DNA of 64,000 nucleotides from JASHSH01 sp036490215 (GTDB lineage Bacteria; Pseudomonadota; Alphaproteobacteria; Rhodospirillales; Magnetospirillaceae), in assembly GCA_036490215.1 (NCBI GenBank), contig DASXEH010000096.1, positions 4,676-68,675 of the forward strand, read 5' to 3'. The first letter of the stretch is position 1. Every line of letters starts with the position of its first letter. The notes under the pieces are model-generated. The model did no database searches. It was not told the origin of the DNA and saw only the letters and a program-made list of their open reading frames with translations. Shown here in pieces: positions 25,489-33,948 of the stretch. A program made the translations under genes and the position numbers.

Positions 25489-28173
25489 ATGTGGACCGTC
25501 GGTCCGCTGACTTTCGCCGCGCCCTGGGCGCTCGTCTTTCTGGCCGTGCTGCCGCTGCTGTGGTGGCTGTTGCGCGTGGTGCCGCCGGCGCCGCGCCGCC
25601 TGACCTTTCCCGCCATCCGCCTCCTGTTGGGGTTGAAGAACGACGAGCAGGCCGCGGCACATACGCCGTGGTGGCTGGTGGCCCTGCGCCTGCTGATCGC
25701 GGGCGCGGTGATCGTGGCGGTGGCGCGGCCGCTGCTCGATGTGCGGCCGCTCGGCTTCGATGGGCCCCTATTGCTGGCGATCGACGACGACTGGGCCGCG
25801 GCCGACCATTGGCGCGAACGCCGCGCGCTGATGACCAGTCTGCTCTCGCAAGTGGAGCGCGATGGCCGTCTTGTCGCCGTGCTGGCCACCGCGCCGCGTA
25901 CCGATGGCGAGCAACCGCAGGTGATAGGGCCGATGGCGGCCGGCACGGCGCGCAGTGTGGTGGATGCGCTGGCCCCGCTGCCCTGGCCCGCCGATCGAAC
26001 CGGCGCTGTCGCCGCGCTCAACGCGTTCAAGCATACCGGGCCGATGCGCGTGGTGTGGCTGGCCAACGGGCTGAAAGACGCGAAAGCAGATATTTTCGCC
26101 GCCAAGCTGCGCGATCTCGGCGCGCTCGAAGTGGCGATGCCCGAGCGGCCGGTTCTGCCCCATGTGCTGCTGCCGCCCGACGCAGCCACGATCGAACTGA
26201 CGCCGACGGTGCTGCGCGCCGATCGCGGCGTGGCCGAGAAGATCGCGCTGCGCGCGCTCGACGCCGAGGGCCGCACCTTGATGCGCGTGACCGGTGATTT
26301 CGGCGTCGGTCAGGATCGCATCGCCGTGCCGATGACGATGCCGGCCGAGCTGCGCAACCGCGTCACGCGCGTCGATCTCGACACCGAGGCCAGTGCGGGC
26401 GCCGTCGCCTTGCTCGATGCCCGCTGGCAGCGCCGGCCGGTCGGCCTCGTGACCATCGGTGCCGGCGGCTCCAGTTCGCCGCTGCTCGACGCTCTCTACT
26501 ATGTCGATCGCGCCATGTCGCCCTTTGCCGAAGTCCGCCGCGGCACGATCGAAGATCTGTTGAAGCGCGATCTGTCGATGATCGTGCTGCCGGACTCGGG
26601 ATCACTGTCCGACGACCAGACGGCCGCACTCAAGCACTGGGTCGAGGCGGGCGGCATGCTGTTGCGTCTGGCCGGGCCGCAGCTTGCGCGCAGCCCCGAC
26701 GAGCTGCTGCCGGTGCAGTTGCGTGGCGGTGGACGCTCCTTGGGTGGCGCGATGAGCTGGACCCAACCGATGGCGCTGGCGCCGATGCCCAATGAGGGGC
26801 CGTTCGCCGGCCTTGCCGTGCCCGATGACGTGCGTGTAGCGACGCAGGTACTGGCCGAGCCCGAGATCGATCTCAATCGCAAGACCTGGGCGCGCCTCGC
26901 CGACGGTACGCCGCTGGTGACCGGCGTCGCGCGCGGTCGTGGCTGGCTGGTGCTGCTGCATACGACCGCCCGGCCGCAATGGAGCAATCTTGGCTTCTCC
27001 GGTCTGTTCCCCGACATGCTGCGCCGGCTGCTCGAACTGTCGCGCGGCGTGGCCGGTGCCTCGGCGGAGCGGCCGCTGCCGCCGCTCGACATGCTCGACG
27101 GTTTCGGGCGCATGATCGCGCCGAACGGGTTAGTCGAGGCATTGCCGCCGCGAACTGCTGATATCGCGCCGGGGCCGCGTCATCCGCCCGGCTATTACGG
27201 CGACGACAGTGGCCGCGTGGCCGTCAATCTCGGGCCCCATGTTCCCGCGCTGACGCCGATGGCGATGCCGCCGGGTGCGGCGCGCCTGCCGCTTGACGAC
27301 AAACCGGCCGAGCGCGATCTGCAGCCGCCGATCTTGCTGGTAGCGGCGCTGCTGTTGTTGCTCGACGCGCTGGCGGTGGCGATCCTCGGTGGCTGGATTC
27401 GTTGGCGCAGTCGGACCGCCGTCGCGATCCTGGCCGCGTTCTTTGTCTTCCATGCGACCGACAGCCGCGCCGACGACGACACGATCATCGAGAAGGCCGC
27501 GCTGCAGACGCGGCTGGCCTATGTGATCACCGGCGATGCGCGGGTCGACGAAACCAGCCGCTTGGGCCTCGCCGGGTTGACGCTTGAGATCAAGCAGCGC
27601 ACCACCGCCAATCTCGGCGATCCGATGGGCGTCGACGTCACTCATGATCCGCTGATGGCGTTCCCGCTGCTCTATTGGCCGGTGACCGCCGACCAAACTG
27701 CACTGCCGCCGGCAGCGCGCGCCGCCGTGAACGACTTCATGCGCAAGGGCGGCATGATCATGTTCGACACACGCGATGGCGGACAGGGCAGCACCGACCC
27801 GCTCCGTCACCTGACCGAAGGCATCGACATCCCGCCACTGATACCCGTCACCTCCGATCATGTGCTGACGCGCACCTTCTATCTGCTGCGCGAGGAGCCG
27901 GGGCGGATCACCGGCGGACAGGTGTTCGTCGAGCAGGGCGGCGATCCGTCGAATGACGGCGTGTCGCCGGTGGTGATCGGCGGCAACGACTATGCCGCGG
28001 CTTGGGCGATCGACGAGCATGGCATCGCGCCCTTCGCCATCGTGCCCGGCGGTGAGGAACAGCGCGAGATGGCCTTCCGCTTCGGCATCAATCTGGTGAT
28101 GTACGCGCTGACCGGTAGCTACAAATCCGACCAGGTCCATCTGCCGATCATTCTGGAGCGGCTGAAGCGATGA
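25489..28173 (+). CDS. Membrane protein with BatA N-terminus and DUF4159
   Basis: Large inner-membrane protein of 894 residues. The N-terminus has the BatA/aerotolerance two-helix domain (PWALVFLAVLPLLWWLLRVVPP..., second helix near 62-80). The middle resembles a class I glutamine-amidotransferase-like fold (about 310-400, GSLSDDQTAALKHWVEAGGMLLRLAGP). Two hydrophobic segments lie near 615-660, and DUF4159 forms the rest (LQTRLAYVITGDARVDETSRLGLAGL ... MRKGGMIMFDTRDGG). The next gene overlaps by 4 nt (ATGA). In relatives these genes follow a MoxR ATPase and a DUF58 gene; neither is here. Envelope maintenance is a guess. Confidence 0.85.
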   Translation: MWTVGPLTFAAPWALVFLAVLPLLWWLLRVVPPAPRRLTFPAIRLLLGLKNDEQAAAHTPWWLVALRLLIAGAVIVAVARPLLDVRPLGFDGPLLLAIDDDWAAADHWRERRALMTSLLSQVERDGRLVAVLATAPRTDGEQPQVIGPMAAGTARSVVDALAPLPWPADRTGAVAALNAFKHTGPMRVVWLANGLKDAKADIFAAKLRDLGALEVAMPERPVLPHVLLPPDAATIELTPTVLRADRGVAEKIALRALDAEGRTLMRVTGDFGVGQDRIAVPMTMPAELRNRVTRVDLDTEASAGAVALLDARWQRRPVGLVTIGAGGSSSPLLDALYYVDRAMSPFAEVRRGTIEDLLKRDLSMIVLPDSGSLSDDQTAALKHWVEAGGMLLRLAGPQLARSPDELLPVQLRGGGRSLGGAMSWTQPMALAPMPNEGPFAGLAVPDDVRVATQVLAEPEIDLNRKTWARLADGTPLVTGVARGRGWLVLLHTTARPQWSNLGFSGLFPDMLRRLLELSRGVAGASAERPLPPLDMLDGFGRMIAPNGLVEALPPRTADIAPGPRHPPGYYGDDSGRVAVNLGPHVPALTPMAMPPGAARLPLDDKPAERDLQPPILLVAALLLLLDALAVAILGGWIRWRSRTAVAILAAFFVFHATDSRADDDTIIEKAALQTRLAYVITGDARVDETSRLGLAGLTLEIKQRTTANLGDPMGVDVTHDPLMAFPLLYWPVTADQTALPPAARAAVNDFMRKGGMIMFDTRDGGQGSTDPLRHLTEGIDIPPLIPVTSDHVLTRTFYLLREEPGRITGGQVFVEQGGDPSNDGVSPVVIGGNDYAAAWAIDEHGIAPFAIVPGGEEQREMAFRFGINLVMYALTGSYKSDQVHLPIILERLKR

Positions 28174-30218
28174 GCCTGCCGCAGCTGATCTTCACGCCGT
28201 GGATACCGCTCTGGGCATTGGCAGCGCTGGCGGCTGGCGGCTTGATCCTGACCGCGCTGGCGGCGCGGGGCACGGGGACGCGGCCGTGGTGGCGGCTGTT
28301 GCCGCTCGCGATCCTGCTTTTGGCGCTGGCCAATCCGCGCCTGACCGAGCAGGAGGTGCAGGAGCTCAACGACATCGCGCTGGTCATGGTCGATGACAGC
28401 GGCAGCATGAATATCGGCAATCGGCATACCCAGGCCGAGGAGGCGCTGCAAGGCGTGCTCGACCGGTTGAAGCGGCTGTCGGGCCTCGAAGTGCGCGTCG
28501 AGCACTACCATCCGCCGCCGGGCCGCGACGAAGGCACGCAGTTGATGCAGGCGATCAATCGCGCGCTGGTCGATGTGCCGCATTCGCGCCTCGCCGGCAC
28601 GATCATGATCACCGATGGCGAGGTGCATGACGTACCCGCCAAGCCTGAGACCGCCGCGCCCTATCATGCGCTGATCGTCGGCTCCAAGACTGAGCGCGAC
28701 CGGCGCCTGGTGATCGACGAGTCGCCGGCCTTCGGCATCGTCGGCAAGACGGCCAAGCTCACCTTCCATATCGAAGACCCCGGCTTCGACGGCGATGCCA
28801 CCGTCACCATCCGCCGTGATGGCGGCCAGCCCAGCGTGGTCAGCGAGCCGCTCAACAGTCCGACCGCGCTCGAAGTGCCGCTGGATCATGCCGGATCGAA
28901 TGTGATCGAGCTGTCGGTCAACGCCGCGCCGAACGAACTGACGCTGGCCAATAATCGCGCGGCGGTGGCGATCACCGGTGTGCGCGACCGTCTGCGCGTA
29001 CTGCTGATCTCGGGCGAGCCGCATGCGGGCGAACGTGTCTGGCGCAATCTGCTCAAGGCCGATCCCTCGGTCGATCTGGTGCACTTTACGATTCTGCGCC
29101 CGCCGGAAAAAGAAGACGCGACGCCGCTGCGCGATCTGGCGCTGATCGCCTTTCCGGTGCGCGAGCTGTTCGAGGAGAAGCTGAAGGATTTCGACCTGAT
29201 CATCCTCGATCGCTTCCGCCGGCGCGCGGTGCTGCCGCCGCTCTACTACGCCAACATCGCCAACTATGTGAAAAACGGCGGCGCGCTTCTGGTCGCGGCC
29301 GGACCCGAATTCAGCGGCTCGGAGTCGCTCTACTCAACCGCGCTGCGCGACGTGTTGTCCGCCGCGCCCACCGGCGAAGATTACGAGCATCCCTATCGGC
29401 CGATGCTGACGGAGCTCGGCAAGCGCCATCCGGTCACCGCCAATCTTCCCGGCTCGAATACCGATCCGCCGCATTGGGGCCAGTGGATGCGCGTGGTCGG
29501 CAGCACGCTGAAGGGACCGGGCACGGTGCTGATGACCGGTCCAGACGCCGCGCCGCTGCTGGTGCTCGATCATGTCGGCGATGGGCGCGTGGCGGAAATG
29601 CTGACCGACACCGCCTGGCTGTGGTCGCGCGGCTATGATGGCGGTGGACCCCAGGCCGAGCTGCTGCGCCGCCTCGCCCATTGGATGATGAAAGAGCCCG
29701 AGCTCGAAGAAGAACAGCTCACCGCCGAGCTCAACGGCGACACGCTCTCGATCCAGCGCCGCAGTCTCACACCCGGCGGCGTGCAGGTCACCGTTACCGC
29801 ACCCGACGGCAAGGAACACAAGGTCACGCTGGCCGATCAGGGCGACGGCCGCACCACCGCCCATCTGACGGTCGATCAGGATGGGCTGTGGCGCGTGTCC
29901 GACGGTCAGCATGTCGCTCTGGCGGCGGCCGGGTCGCTGGCACCGATCGAGATGGCCGAGTTGCGCGCCACGGCCGACAAACTCGCACCTTTAGTGAAAA
30001 CGAGCGGGGGCGGACTACATTGGGTTGAGGATGGGCTGCCCGATATCCGCCGGGTCGAGCCCGACTCGAATGCCGCCGGCTCAAGCTGGATCGGCATGCG
30101 CGCCAATCACGATCACCTCGTTACCGCCTTGCGCGACGCCCCGCTGATCCCCGCACCCCTGTTACTTTTCTTGGGCATCGGCAGCCTTGTTTGGGCGTGG
30201 TGGCGCGAAGGGCGCTAG
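28170..30218 (+). CDS. Membrane protein with MIDAS-like motif, partner of the DUF4159 protein
   Basis: 682 residues. Two N-terminal helices (about 11-30 and 38-53) precede a von Willebrand A-like start, ALVMVDDSGSM, whose DDSGS fits the D-x-S-x-S metal site. A glutamine-amidotransferase-like region follows (RVLLISGEPHAGERVWRNLL, NYVKNGGALLVAAGPEFSGSESL), then a beta-rich part and a single C-terminal helix (LIPAPLLLFLGIGSLVWAWW). Start and upstream stop overlap in ATGA, so the two proteins are made together and probably form one complex. Function unknown. Confidence 0.82.
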   Translation: MSLPQLIFTPWIPLWALAALAAGGLILTALAARGTGTRPWWRLLPLAILLLALANPRLTEQEVQELNDIALVMVDDSGSMNIGNRHTQAEEALQGVLDRLKRLSGLEVRVEHYHPPPGRDEGTQLMQAINRALVDVPHSRLAGTIMITDGEVHDVPAKPETAAPYHALIVGSKTERDRRLVIDESPAFGIVGKTAKLTFHIEDPGFDGDATVTIRRDGGQPSVVSEPLNSPTALEVPLDHAGSNVIELSVNAAPNELTLANNRAAVAITGVRDRLRVLLISGEPHAGERVWRNLLKADPSVDLVHFTILRPPEKEDATPLRDLALIAFPVRELFEEKLKDFDLIILDRFRRRAVLPPLYYANIANYVKNGGALLVAAGPEFSGSESLYSTALRDVLSAAPTGEDYEHPYRPMLTELGKRHPVTANLPGSNTDPPHWGQWMRVVGSTLKGPGTVLMTGPDAAPLLVLDHVGDGRVAEMLTDTAWLWSRGYDGGGPQAELLRRLAHWMMKEPELEEEQLTAELNGDTLSIQRRSLTPGGVQVTVTAPDGKEHKVTLADQGDGRTTAHLTVDQDGLWRVSDGQHVALAAAGSLAPIEMAELRATADKLAPLVKTSGGGLHWVEDGLPDIRRVEPDSNAAGSSWIGMRANHDHLVTALRDAPLIPAPLLLFLGIGSLVWAWWREGR

Positions 30219-30302
30219 TCTCCCCTCTACCTTTTGTTAAGGAAATGGCCGTTAGGGTCGGATTCCAATAAGGATTCGGCTCAACGGGCAAGGGGAAGAA
30301 CA

Positions 30303-31079
30303 GTGGCGATGGAACGCGCGACCGATCGGATTCGGCCCGAGAGCGACACTCTCGGCGTTCCTGGCGTCCTTCCCCGCACCGGTGGCGAACGCTCGGTGTT
30401 CGTGCGCGGGCGCAGCCTGCCGCAGCCGCCCAGCGAATTGCCGCGCGGCATGCTCCGCAACCGCCGCAACAAGAGCGACGGCATCGCCTTCCTCTCGAAG
30501 CTCGAGAGCGAGAAATTCCCGCTGGTCTTTTTCGATCCGCAATACCGCGGCGTGCTCGATCATCAGGCCTATGGCAACGAAGGTGCGCGGCAGCGTGCGC
30601 GTTCGACCCTGCGCCAGATGACCGACGCCGAGATCGCGAAGTTCTTCCACGAGATCGAACGCGTGCTGATGCCGAGCGGCCATCTGCTGCTCTGGACCGA
30701 CAAGTTCCATCTCTGCATGGGCATGCAGCCCTGGTTCAAGGACACGCAGCTCGAGATCGTCGATCTGCTGGTCTGGAACAAGAAGCGCATGGGCATGGGC
30801 TATCGCACGCGCCGCGTCAGCGAATATCTCGCCGTGCTGCAAAAGACGCCGCGCCGCGCCAAGGGTGTCTGGGCCGCGCATGACATTCCCGATGTGTGGG
30901 ACGAGAAGATGACCAGGGCCGGCCCGCACGCCAAGCCGATCGGCCTTCAGGCCAAGCTGATCGAGTCGCTGACCAATCCCGGCGACACCGTGATCGACCC
31001 GGCCTCAGGCAGTTTCTCGGTGCTCGAGTCGTGCCAGCGCACGGGCCGCGAGTTCCTGGGCTGCGATATTAACGGGTAG
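30303..31079 (+). CDS. Solitary site-specific DNA methyltransferase (beta-class order)
   Basis: 258 residues from GTG 30303, which has AAGGGGAAG at proper spacing; ATG 30309 is the alternative. The catalytic motif IV reads D78-P-Q-Y instead of the common DPPY, in LVFFDPQYRGVL. The SAM-binding motif I comes late (DPASGSFSVLESCQRTGREFLGCDI, from residue 232), so the order IV-I marks an N6-adenine or N4-cytosine beta-class enzyme of the PF01555 type. Between them lies EIVDLLVWNKKRMGMGYRTRRVSEYLAVL, the usual motif VI-VIII zone. No restriction gene is adjacent, so it is an orphan; the recognition site is unknown. Confidence 0.82.
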   Translation: MAMERATDRIRPESDTLGVPGVLPRTGGERSVFVRGRSLPQPPSELPRGMLRNRRNKSDGIAFLSKLESEKFPLVFFDPQYRGVLDHQAYGNEGARQRARSTLRQMTDAEIAKFFHEIERVLMPSGHLLLWTDKFHLCMGMQPWFKDTQLEIVDLLVWNKKRMGMGYRTRRVSEYLAVLQKTPRRAKGVWAAHDIPDVWDEKMTRAGPHAKPIGLQAKLIESLTNPGDTVIDPASGSFSVLESCQRTGREFLGCDING

Positions 31080-31090
31080 ATCTTCCCGGT

Positions 31091-31242
31091 CGTCATTCCG
31101 GACAAGTGAGCGCAGCGAACGCTGATCCGGAATCCAGGAGACATGTGCGCGAAGCGCCTGCCGTAATGAGTCATACGCTCGCTATCGCTCGCCGGCTGGA
31201 CCCCGGATAGCGCTGCGCGCTTCCGGGGTGACGAACGAAGTT
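31091..31242. repeat. Alphaproteobacterial intergenic palindrome pair
   Basis: The first half holds GTCATTCCGGACAAG ... GATCCGGAATCCAG; the second holds CTGGACCCCGGATAGC ... GCGCTTCCGGGGTGACGA. The inner CCAG/CTGG and CCGGA segments pair with each other. The last part, GACGAAC-GAA-GTTCGTC, is a hairpin touching the stop codon of the minus-strand gene and may serve as its terminator. The style matches common dispersed intergenic repeats. Confidence 0.65.
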
Positions 31243-31244
31243 CG

Positions 31245-31715
31245 TCATTTCACCTCGATCCGCACCAGGTCATGCACATCGCGTGCGCCGAGTTTGTCGC
31301 CGGGGATGATCAGTCGCGGCGTGTCGAGCGGCTTGCCGTTATCGGCATAGGCGATGATCGCGGTCTTGCCGCCGAAATCCGGATCGAGCTCGCCGAATGA
31401 GAACGCGATCACATAGCCGTCGCTGCCGGTGGCGAGGGCTGTGTGATGCAGATCGGCATGCTTGCCCTTGTCGTCGGTCAGATGCGCTTGATCGAGCAGT
31501 GACCACAGCAGCACGCCGGTGAAGTGGCCGCCCTCGGGGCCATGACCGGTCTGGAAGGTGACGTCGAGTTCGGTTGGCGGCAGTTTCTTGAGATCGTCGA
31601 GCGACAGCTTCGCCGGATGGGCCACCAGACCGTCGATGGTCAAGGTCGCATCGGCGGCCCAGGCCGGCGCCGCGATGCAGACGCAAAACGCGGCGGCGGC
31701 AACAACGCGCTTCAT
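31245..31715 (-). CDS. Secreted sulfite-oxidase-fold (molybdopterin-domain) protein lacking the metal-ligand Cys
   Basis: 156 residues with a signal peptide (about 1-20, cleavage after AWA). ATG 31715 is used, with GGGAAG upstream. The mature part looks like the molybdopterin-binding fold of the sulfite oxidase family: L-I-DGLVAHPAKLSLDDLKKLPPTEL, HFTGVLLWSLLDQA, TGSDGYVIAFSFGELDP, IAYADNGKPLDTPRLIIPGDK, VHDLVRIEV. The Cys that binds molybdenum in sulfite oxidases is missing: the segment reads TFQTGHG and the mature chain has no Cys. Small proteins of this kind may carry no active cofactor. A molbindin gene sits directly upstream. Confidence 0.75.
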   Translation of the reverse strand: MKRVVAAAAFCVCIAAPAWAADATLTIDGLVAHPAKLSLDDLKKLPPTELDVTFQTGHGPEGGHFTGVLLWSLLDQAHLTDDKGKHADLHHTALATGSDGYVIAFSFGELDPDFGGKTAIIAYADNGKPLDTPRLIIPGDKLGARDVHDLVRIEVK

Positions 31716-31717
31716 GG

Positions 31718-31924
31718 TCACTTCCCGACGATGACGTCGGAGGCCTTGATGATGGCGACGGCCTTGTCGCCTTTCTTCAATTTGAGTTCCTCGACCGCTT
31801 CGTTGGTGATCGAGGCGGTGATGATCGCGCCGTTGCCGACATCGATCCGCACATGCGCCGTGGTCTTTCCCTTGTTGACCTCGACAACTTTGCCTTTGAG
31901 CTGGTTGCGCGCGCTGAGCTTCAT
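31718..31924 (-). CDS. mop: Molbindin (single TOBE/Mop domain)
   Basis: 68 residues forming one Mop domain, MKLSARNQLKGKVVEVNKGKTTAHVRIDVGNGAIITASITNEAVEELKLKKGDKAVAIIKASDVIVGK in pattern; the SARN-L-G-V motif and IKAS-DV-VG end are diagnostic. Such proteins store molybdate in hexamers. GGAGAGG precedes ATG 31924. The stop is separated from the next gene by 2 nt, so both are co-translated. The open frame extends upstream through trmB but that is a shadow. Confidence 0.9.
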   Translation of the reverse strand: MKLSARNQLKGKVVEVNKGKTTAHVRIDVGNGAIITASITNEAVEELKLKKGDKAVAIIKASDVIVGK

Positions 31925-31950
31925 AGCCGCCTCTCCTGGATGGAAGGCGA

Positions 31951-32670
31951 TTATTTTACGCCCGGCTTGTCCTTGCGGATATATCGCAGATAAATCGAGG
32001 TCCGGCCCTCGCGCACGGCCTTCTGTTCGTAACGCGTCTGTGGCCATTCGGAGTCGGCGGGGCGGATCGTCGGGTCGGGCGAGGCCGAAACGAAATGGGG
32101 CGAGGCTTCGAGCTGTTCCACCGCCCATTCCTTGTAGACCGGCTCGTCGGTCGCCACGCGCAGTTCCGCGCCCTCGGGCATCAGCCGCGCGAGGGTCGGC
32201 AGATTCTCGGGGCCGATGAAGCGGCGTTCGGCATGGCGGTTTTTCGGCCAGGGATCGGGGAACAGCACGAAGATGCGCGCGAAGCAGGCGTCGGGCAGGG
32301 CCGGAAACAGGTGCCGCACGTCTTCGGCATAGACACGCAGATTGTCGAGCTGTTCGCGCTGCACATGGCCGAGCAGGGCGGCCACGCCGTTGAGGAACAC
32401 CTCGCTGCCGATCAGCCCGACATCGCGATGGGCCGCGGCCTGCGCGGCCAGATGCTCGCCGCCGCCGAAGCCGACTTCGAGCCAGATCTCGCGCATCGGC
32501 CGCGGAAACAGAATCCGCGGATCGAGCGTCTCGCCGGGCTCAGGCGCGGTGATCGCGATCCGCGGCAGCAGCGAATCGATCAGGGTGCGGGCGTTGATCC
32601 GCAGCGGACGGCCTTGGCGCCGCCCAAAAAAACGCGGCCCCGATGAACGGGGCCGCTCTTCTTCAGACAC
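31951..32670 (-). CDS. trmB: tRNA (guanine-N7-)-methyltransferase
   Basis: Makes m7G46 in tRNA. 239 residues with motif I LEVGFGGGEHL, a GSEVFLNG segment and the TrmB signature IFVLFPDPWPKNRHAERRF. The start is weak: GTG 32670 has no clear Shine-Dalgarno and lies 11 nt after the metK stop. The conserved N-terminal FFGRRQGRPLR is encoded by the T-run of a terminator-like hairpin, so coding must begin at or before it. Cotranscription with metK is usual in alphaproteobacteria. Confidence 0.93.
   Translation of the reverse strand: MSEEERPRSSGPRFFGRRQGRPLRINARTLIDSLLPRIAITAPEPGETLDPRILFPRPMREIWLEVGFGGGEHLAAQAAAHRDVGLIGSEVFLNGVAALLGHVQREQLDNLRVYAEDVRHLFPALPDACFARIFVLFPDPWPKNRHAERRFIGPENLPTLARLMPEGAELRVATDEPVYKEWAVEQLEASPHFVSASPDPTIRPADSEWPQTRYEQKAVREGRTSIYLRYIRKDKPGVK
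32626..32656 (-). terminator. Terminator-shaped hairpin inside the trmB 5' coding region
   Basis: Read on the minus strand: GCGGCCCCG (32656-32648), loop TTCAT, CGGGGCCGC (32642-32634), one G, then seven T. This is a canonical intrinsic terminator for metK, yet it lies at codons 6-15 of trmB. It should reduce read-through from metK into trmB. Confidence 0.7.
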
Positions 32671-32681
32671 GATGAATGAAC

Positions 32682-33893
32682 TCAGGCGAAAGCGGAACGC
32701 AGGTCGTCGACCAGATCGAGCTTCTCCCAGGAGAAGCCGCCCTGGCTGTCCGGCTTGCGGCCGAAATGCCCGTAGGACGAGGTCCGGGTATAGATCGGCT
32801 TGTTGAGCTTGAGATGGGTGCGGATGCCGCGGGGGCTGAGATCCATCAGATCCTGCAGCACCTTCGACAGCTTGTCCTCATCGACTTTGCCGGTGCCATG
32901 CGTGTCGATATAGACCGACAGCGGCTTGGCAACGCCGATCGCATAGGACAGCTGGATCAGGCAACGATCGGCGAGGCCCGCGGCCACGACGTTCTTCGCC
33001 AGGTAGCGCGAGGCATAAGCGGCCGAGCGATCGACCTTGGTCGGGTCTTTGCCCGAGAAAGCGCCGCCGCCATGGGGCGCCGCACCGCCATAGGTGTCGA
33101 CGATGATCTTGCGGCCGGTCAGGCCGCTATCGCCGTCCGGACCGCCGATGATGAACTGGCCGGTCGGATTCACATAGAAGTGCTCGTTGTCGCACATCCA
33201 GCCTTCGGGCAGCACCTTCAGCGCATAGGGACGGACGATCTCGCGGACTTCGTCCTGATCGACCTTGGCGTTGTGCTGGGTGGAAACCACGAAGGCGGTG
33301 CAACGGACTGGCTTGCCGTTCTCGTACTGGAGGGTAACCTGGCTCTTGGCGTCGGGCTCCAGCATCTTCTCTTTGCGGGAATGACGCGCTTCGGCCATCA
33401 GGCGCAGCACGTTATGGGCGTATTGGATCGGGGCCGGCATCAACTCGGGCGTCTCGTTGCAGGCGTAACCGAACATGATGCCCTGGTCGCCCGCGCCCTC
33501 GTCCTTGTTGCCCTTGGCATCGACGCCCTGGGCGATATCGGCGGACTGGCCATGCAGGTGGATCGACACCTTGGCCTTGTCCCAGTGGAAGCCCTTCTGC
33601 TCATAGCCGATCTCTTTGACCGCCTGGCGCGCGATCTTCTCGACCAGCTTCTTGTTGATCTCGCCGCTCTTCAGCATCGGCGCCTTGGCGCCGCATTTCT
33701 TCTTGTCCATGCGGACTTCGCCGGCGATCACGATGCGGTTGGTGGTGCACAGCGTTTCGCAGGCCACGCGGGCCTGAGGATCAAGTCCCAGGAAGGCGTC
33801 GACAACAGCGTCGGAGATGCGGTCGCAAACTTTGTCCGGATGGCCTTCGGACACCGATTCGCTCGTAAACAAATAATTCTGCTTGGCCAACAT
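32682..33893 (-). CDS. metK: S-adenosylmethionine synthetase
   Basis: Forms SAM from methionine and ATP. 403 residues. N-terminal LFTSESVSEGHPDKVCDRISDAVVDAFL, the ATP-binding GDQGIMFGYACNETPELMPAPI and the P-loop-like GGGAFSGKDPTKVDRSAAY are intact. The start is ambiguous: ATG 33893 gives M-L-A-K, but GGAGGGG lies only about 2 nt from it, while TTG 33890 gives M-A-K-Q-N-Y-LF as in most homologues, with better spacing. The leader contains a 46-nt hairpin just before the ribosome site. SAM from this enzyme serves TrmB, MiaB and the methyltransferases in this window. Confidence 0.97.
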   Translation of the reverse strand: MLAKQNYLFTSESVSEGHPDKVCDRISDAVVDAFLGLDPQARVACETLCTTNRIVIAGEVRMDKKKCGAKAPMLKSGEINKKLVEKIARQAVKEIGYEQKGFHWDKAKVSIHLHGQSADIAQGVDAKGNKDEGAGDQGIMFGYACNETPELMPAPIQYAHNVLRLMAEARHSRKEKMLEPDAKSQVTLQYENGKPVRCTAFVVSTQHNAKVDQDEVREIVRPYALKVLPEGWMCDNEHFYVNPTGQFIIGGPDGDSGLTGRKIIVDTYGGAAPHGGGAFSGKDPTKVDRSAAYASRYLAKNVVAAGLADRCLIQLSYAIGVAKPLSVYIDTHGTGKVDEDKLSKVLQDLMDLSPRGIRTHLKLNKPIYTRTSSYGHFGRKPDSQGGFSWEKLDLVDDLRSAFA

Positions 33894-33902
33894 CCCCTCC
33901 GT

Positions 33903-33948
33903 CGATTGGGATTTACGCCGCCGAGGCTAATGGCGGACGCCCCAATCG
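33903..33948 (-). promoter_or_regulatory. Structured leader hairpin of metK
   Basis: An 8-bp outer stem (CGATTGGG 33903-33910 with CCCAATCG 33941-33948) encloses a 7-bp inner stem with one bulge (33916-33922 with 33932-33939) and a 9-nt loop. It ends 2-3 nt before the metK Shine-Dalgarno. It does not match SAM-II or the SAM/SAH riboswitch pattern known to me. A regulatory role is inferred from position. Confidence 0.5.
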
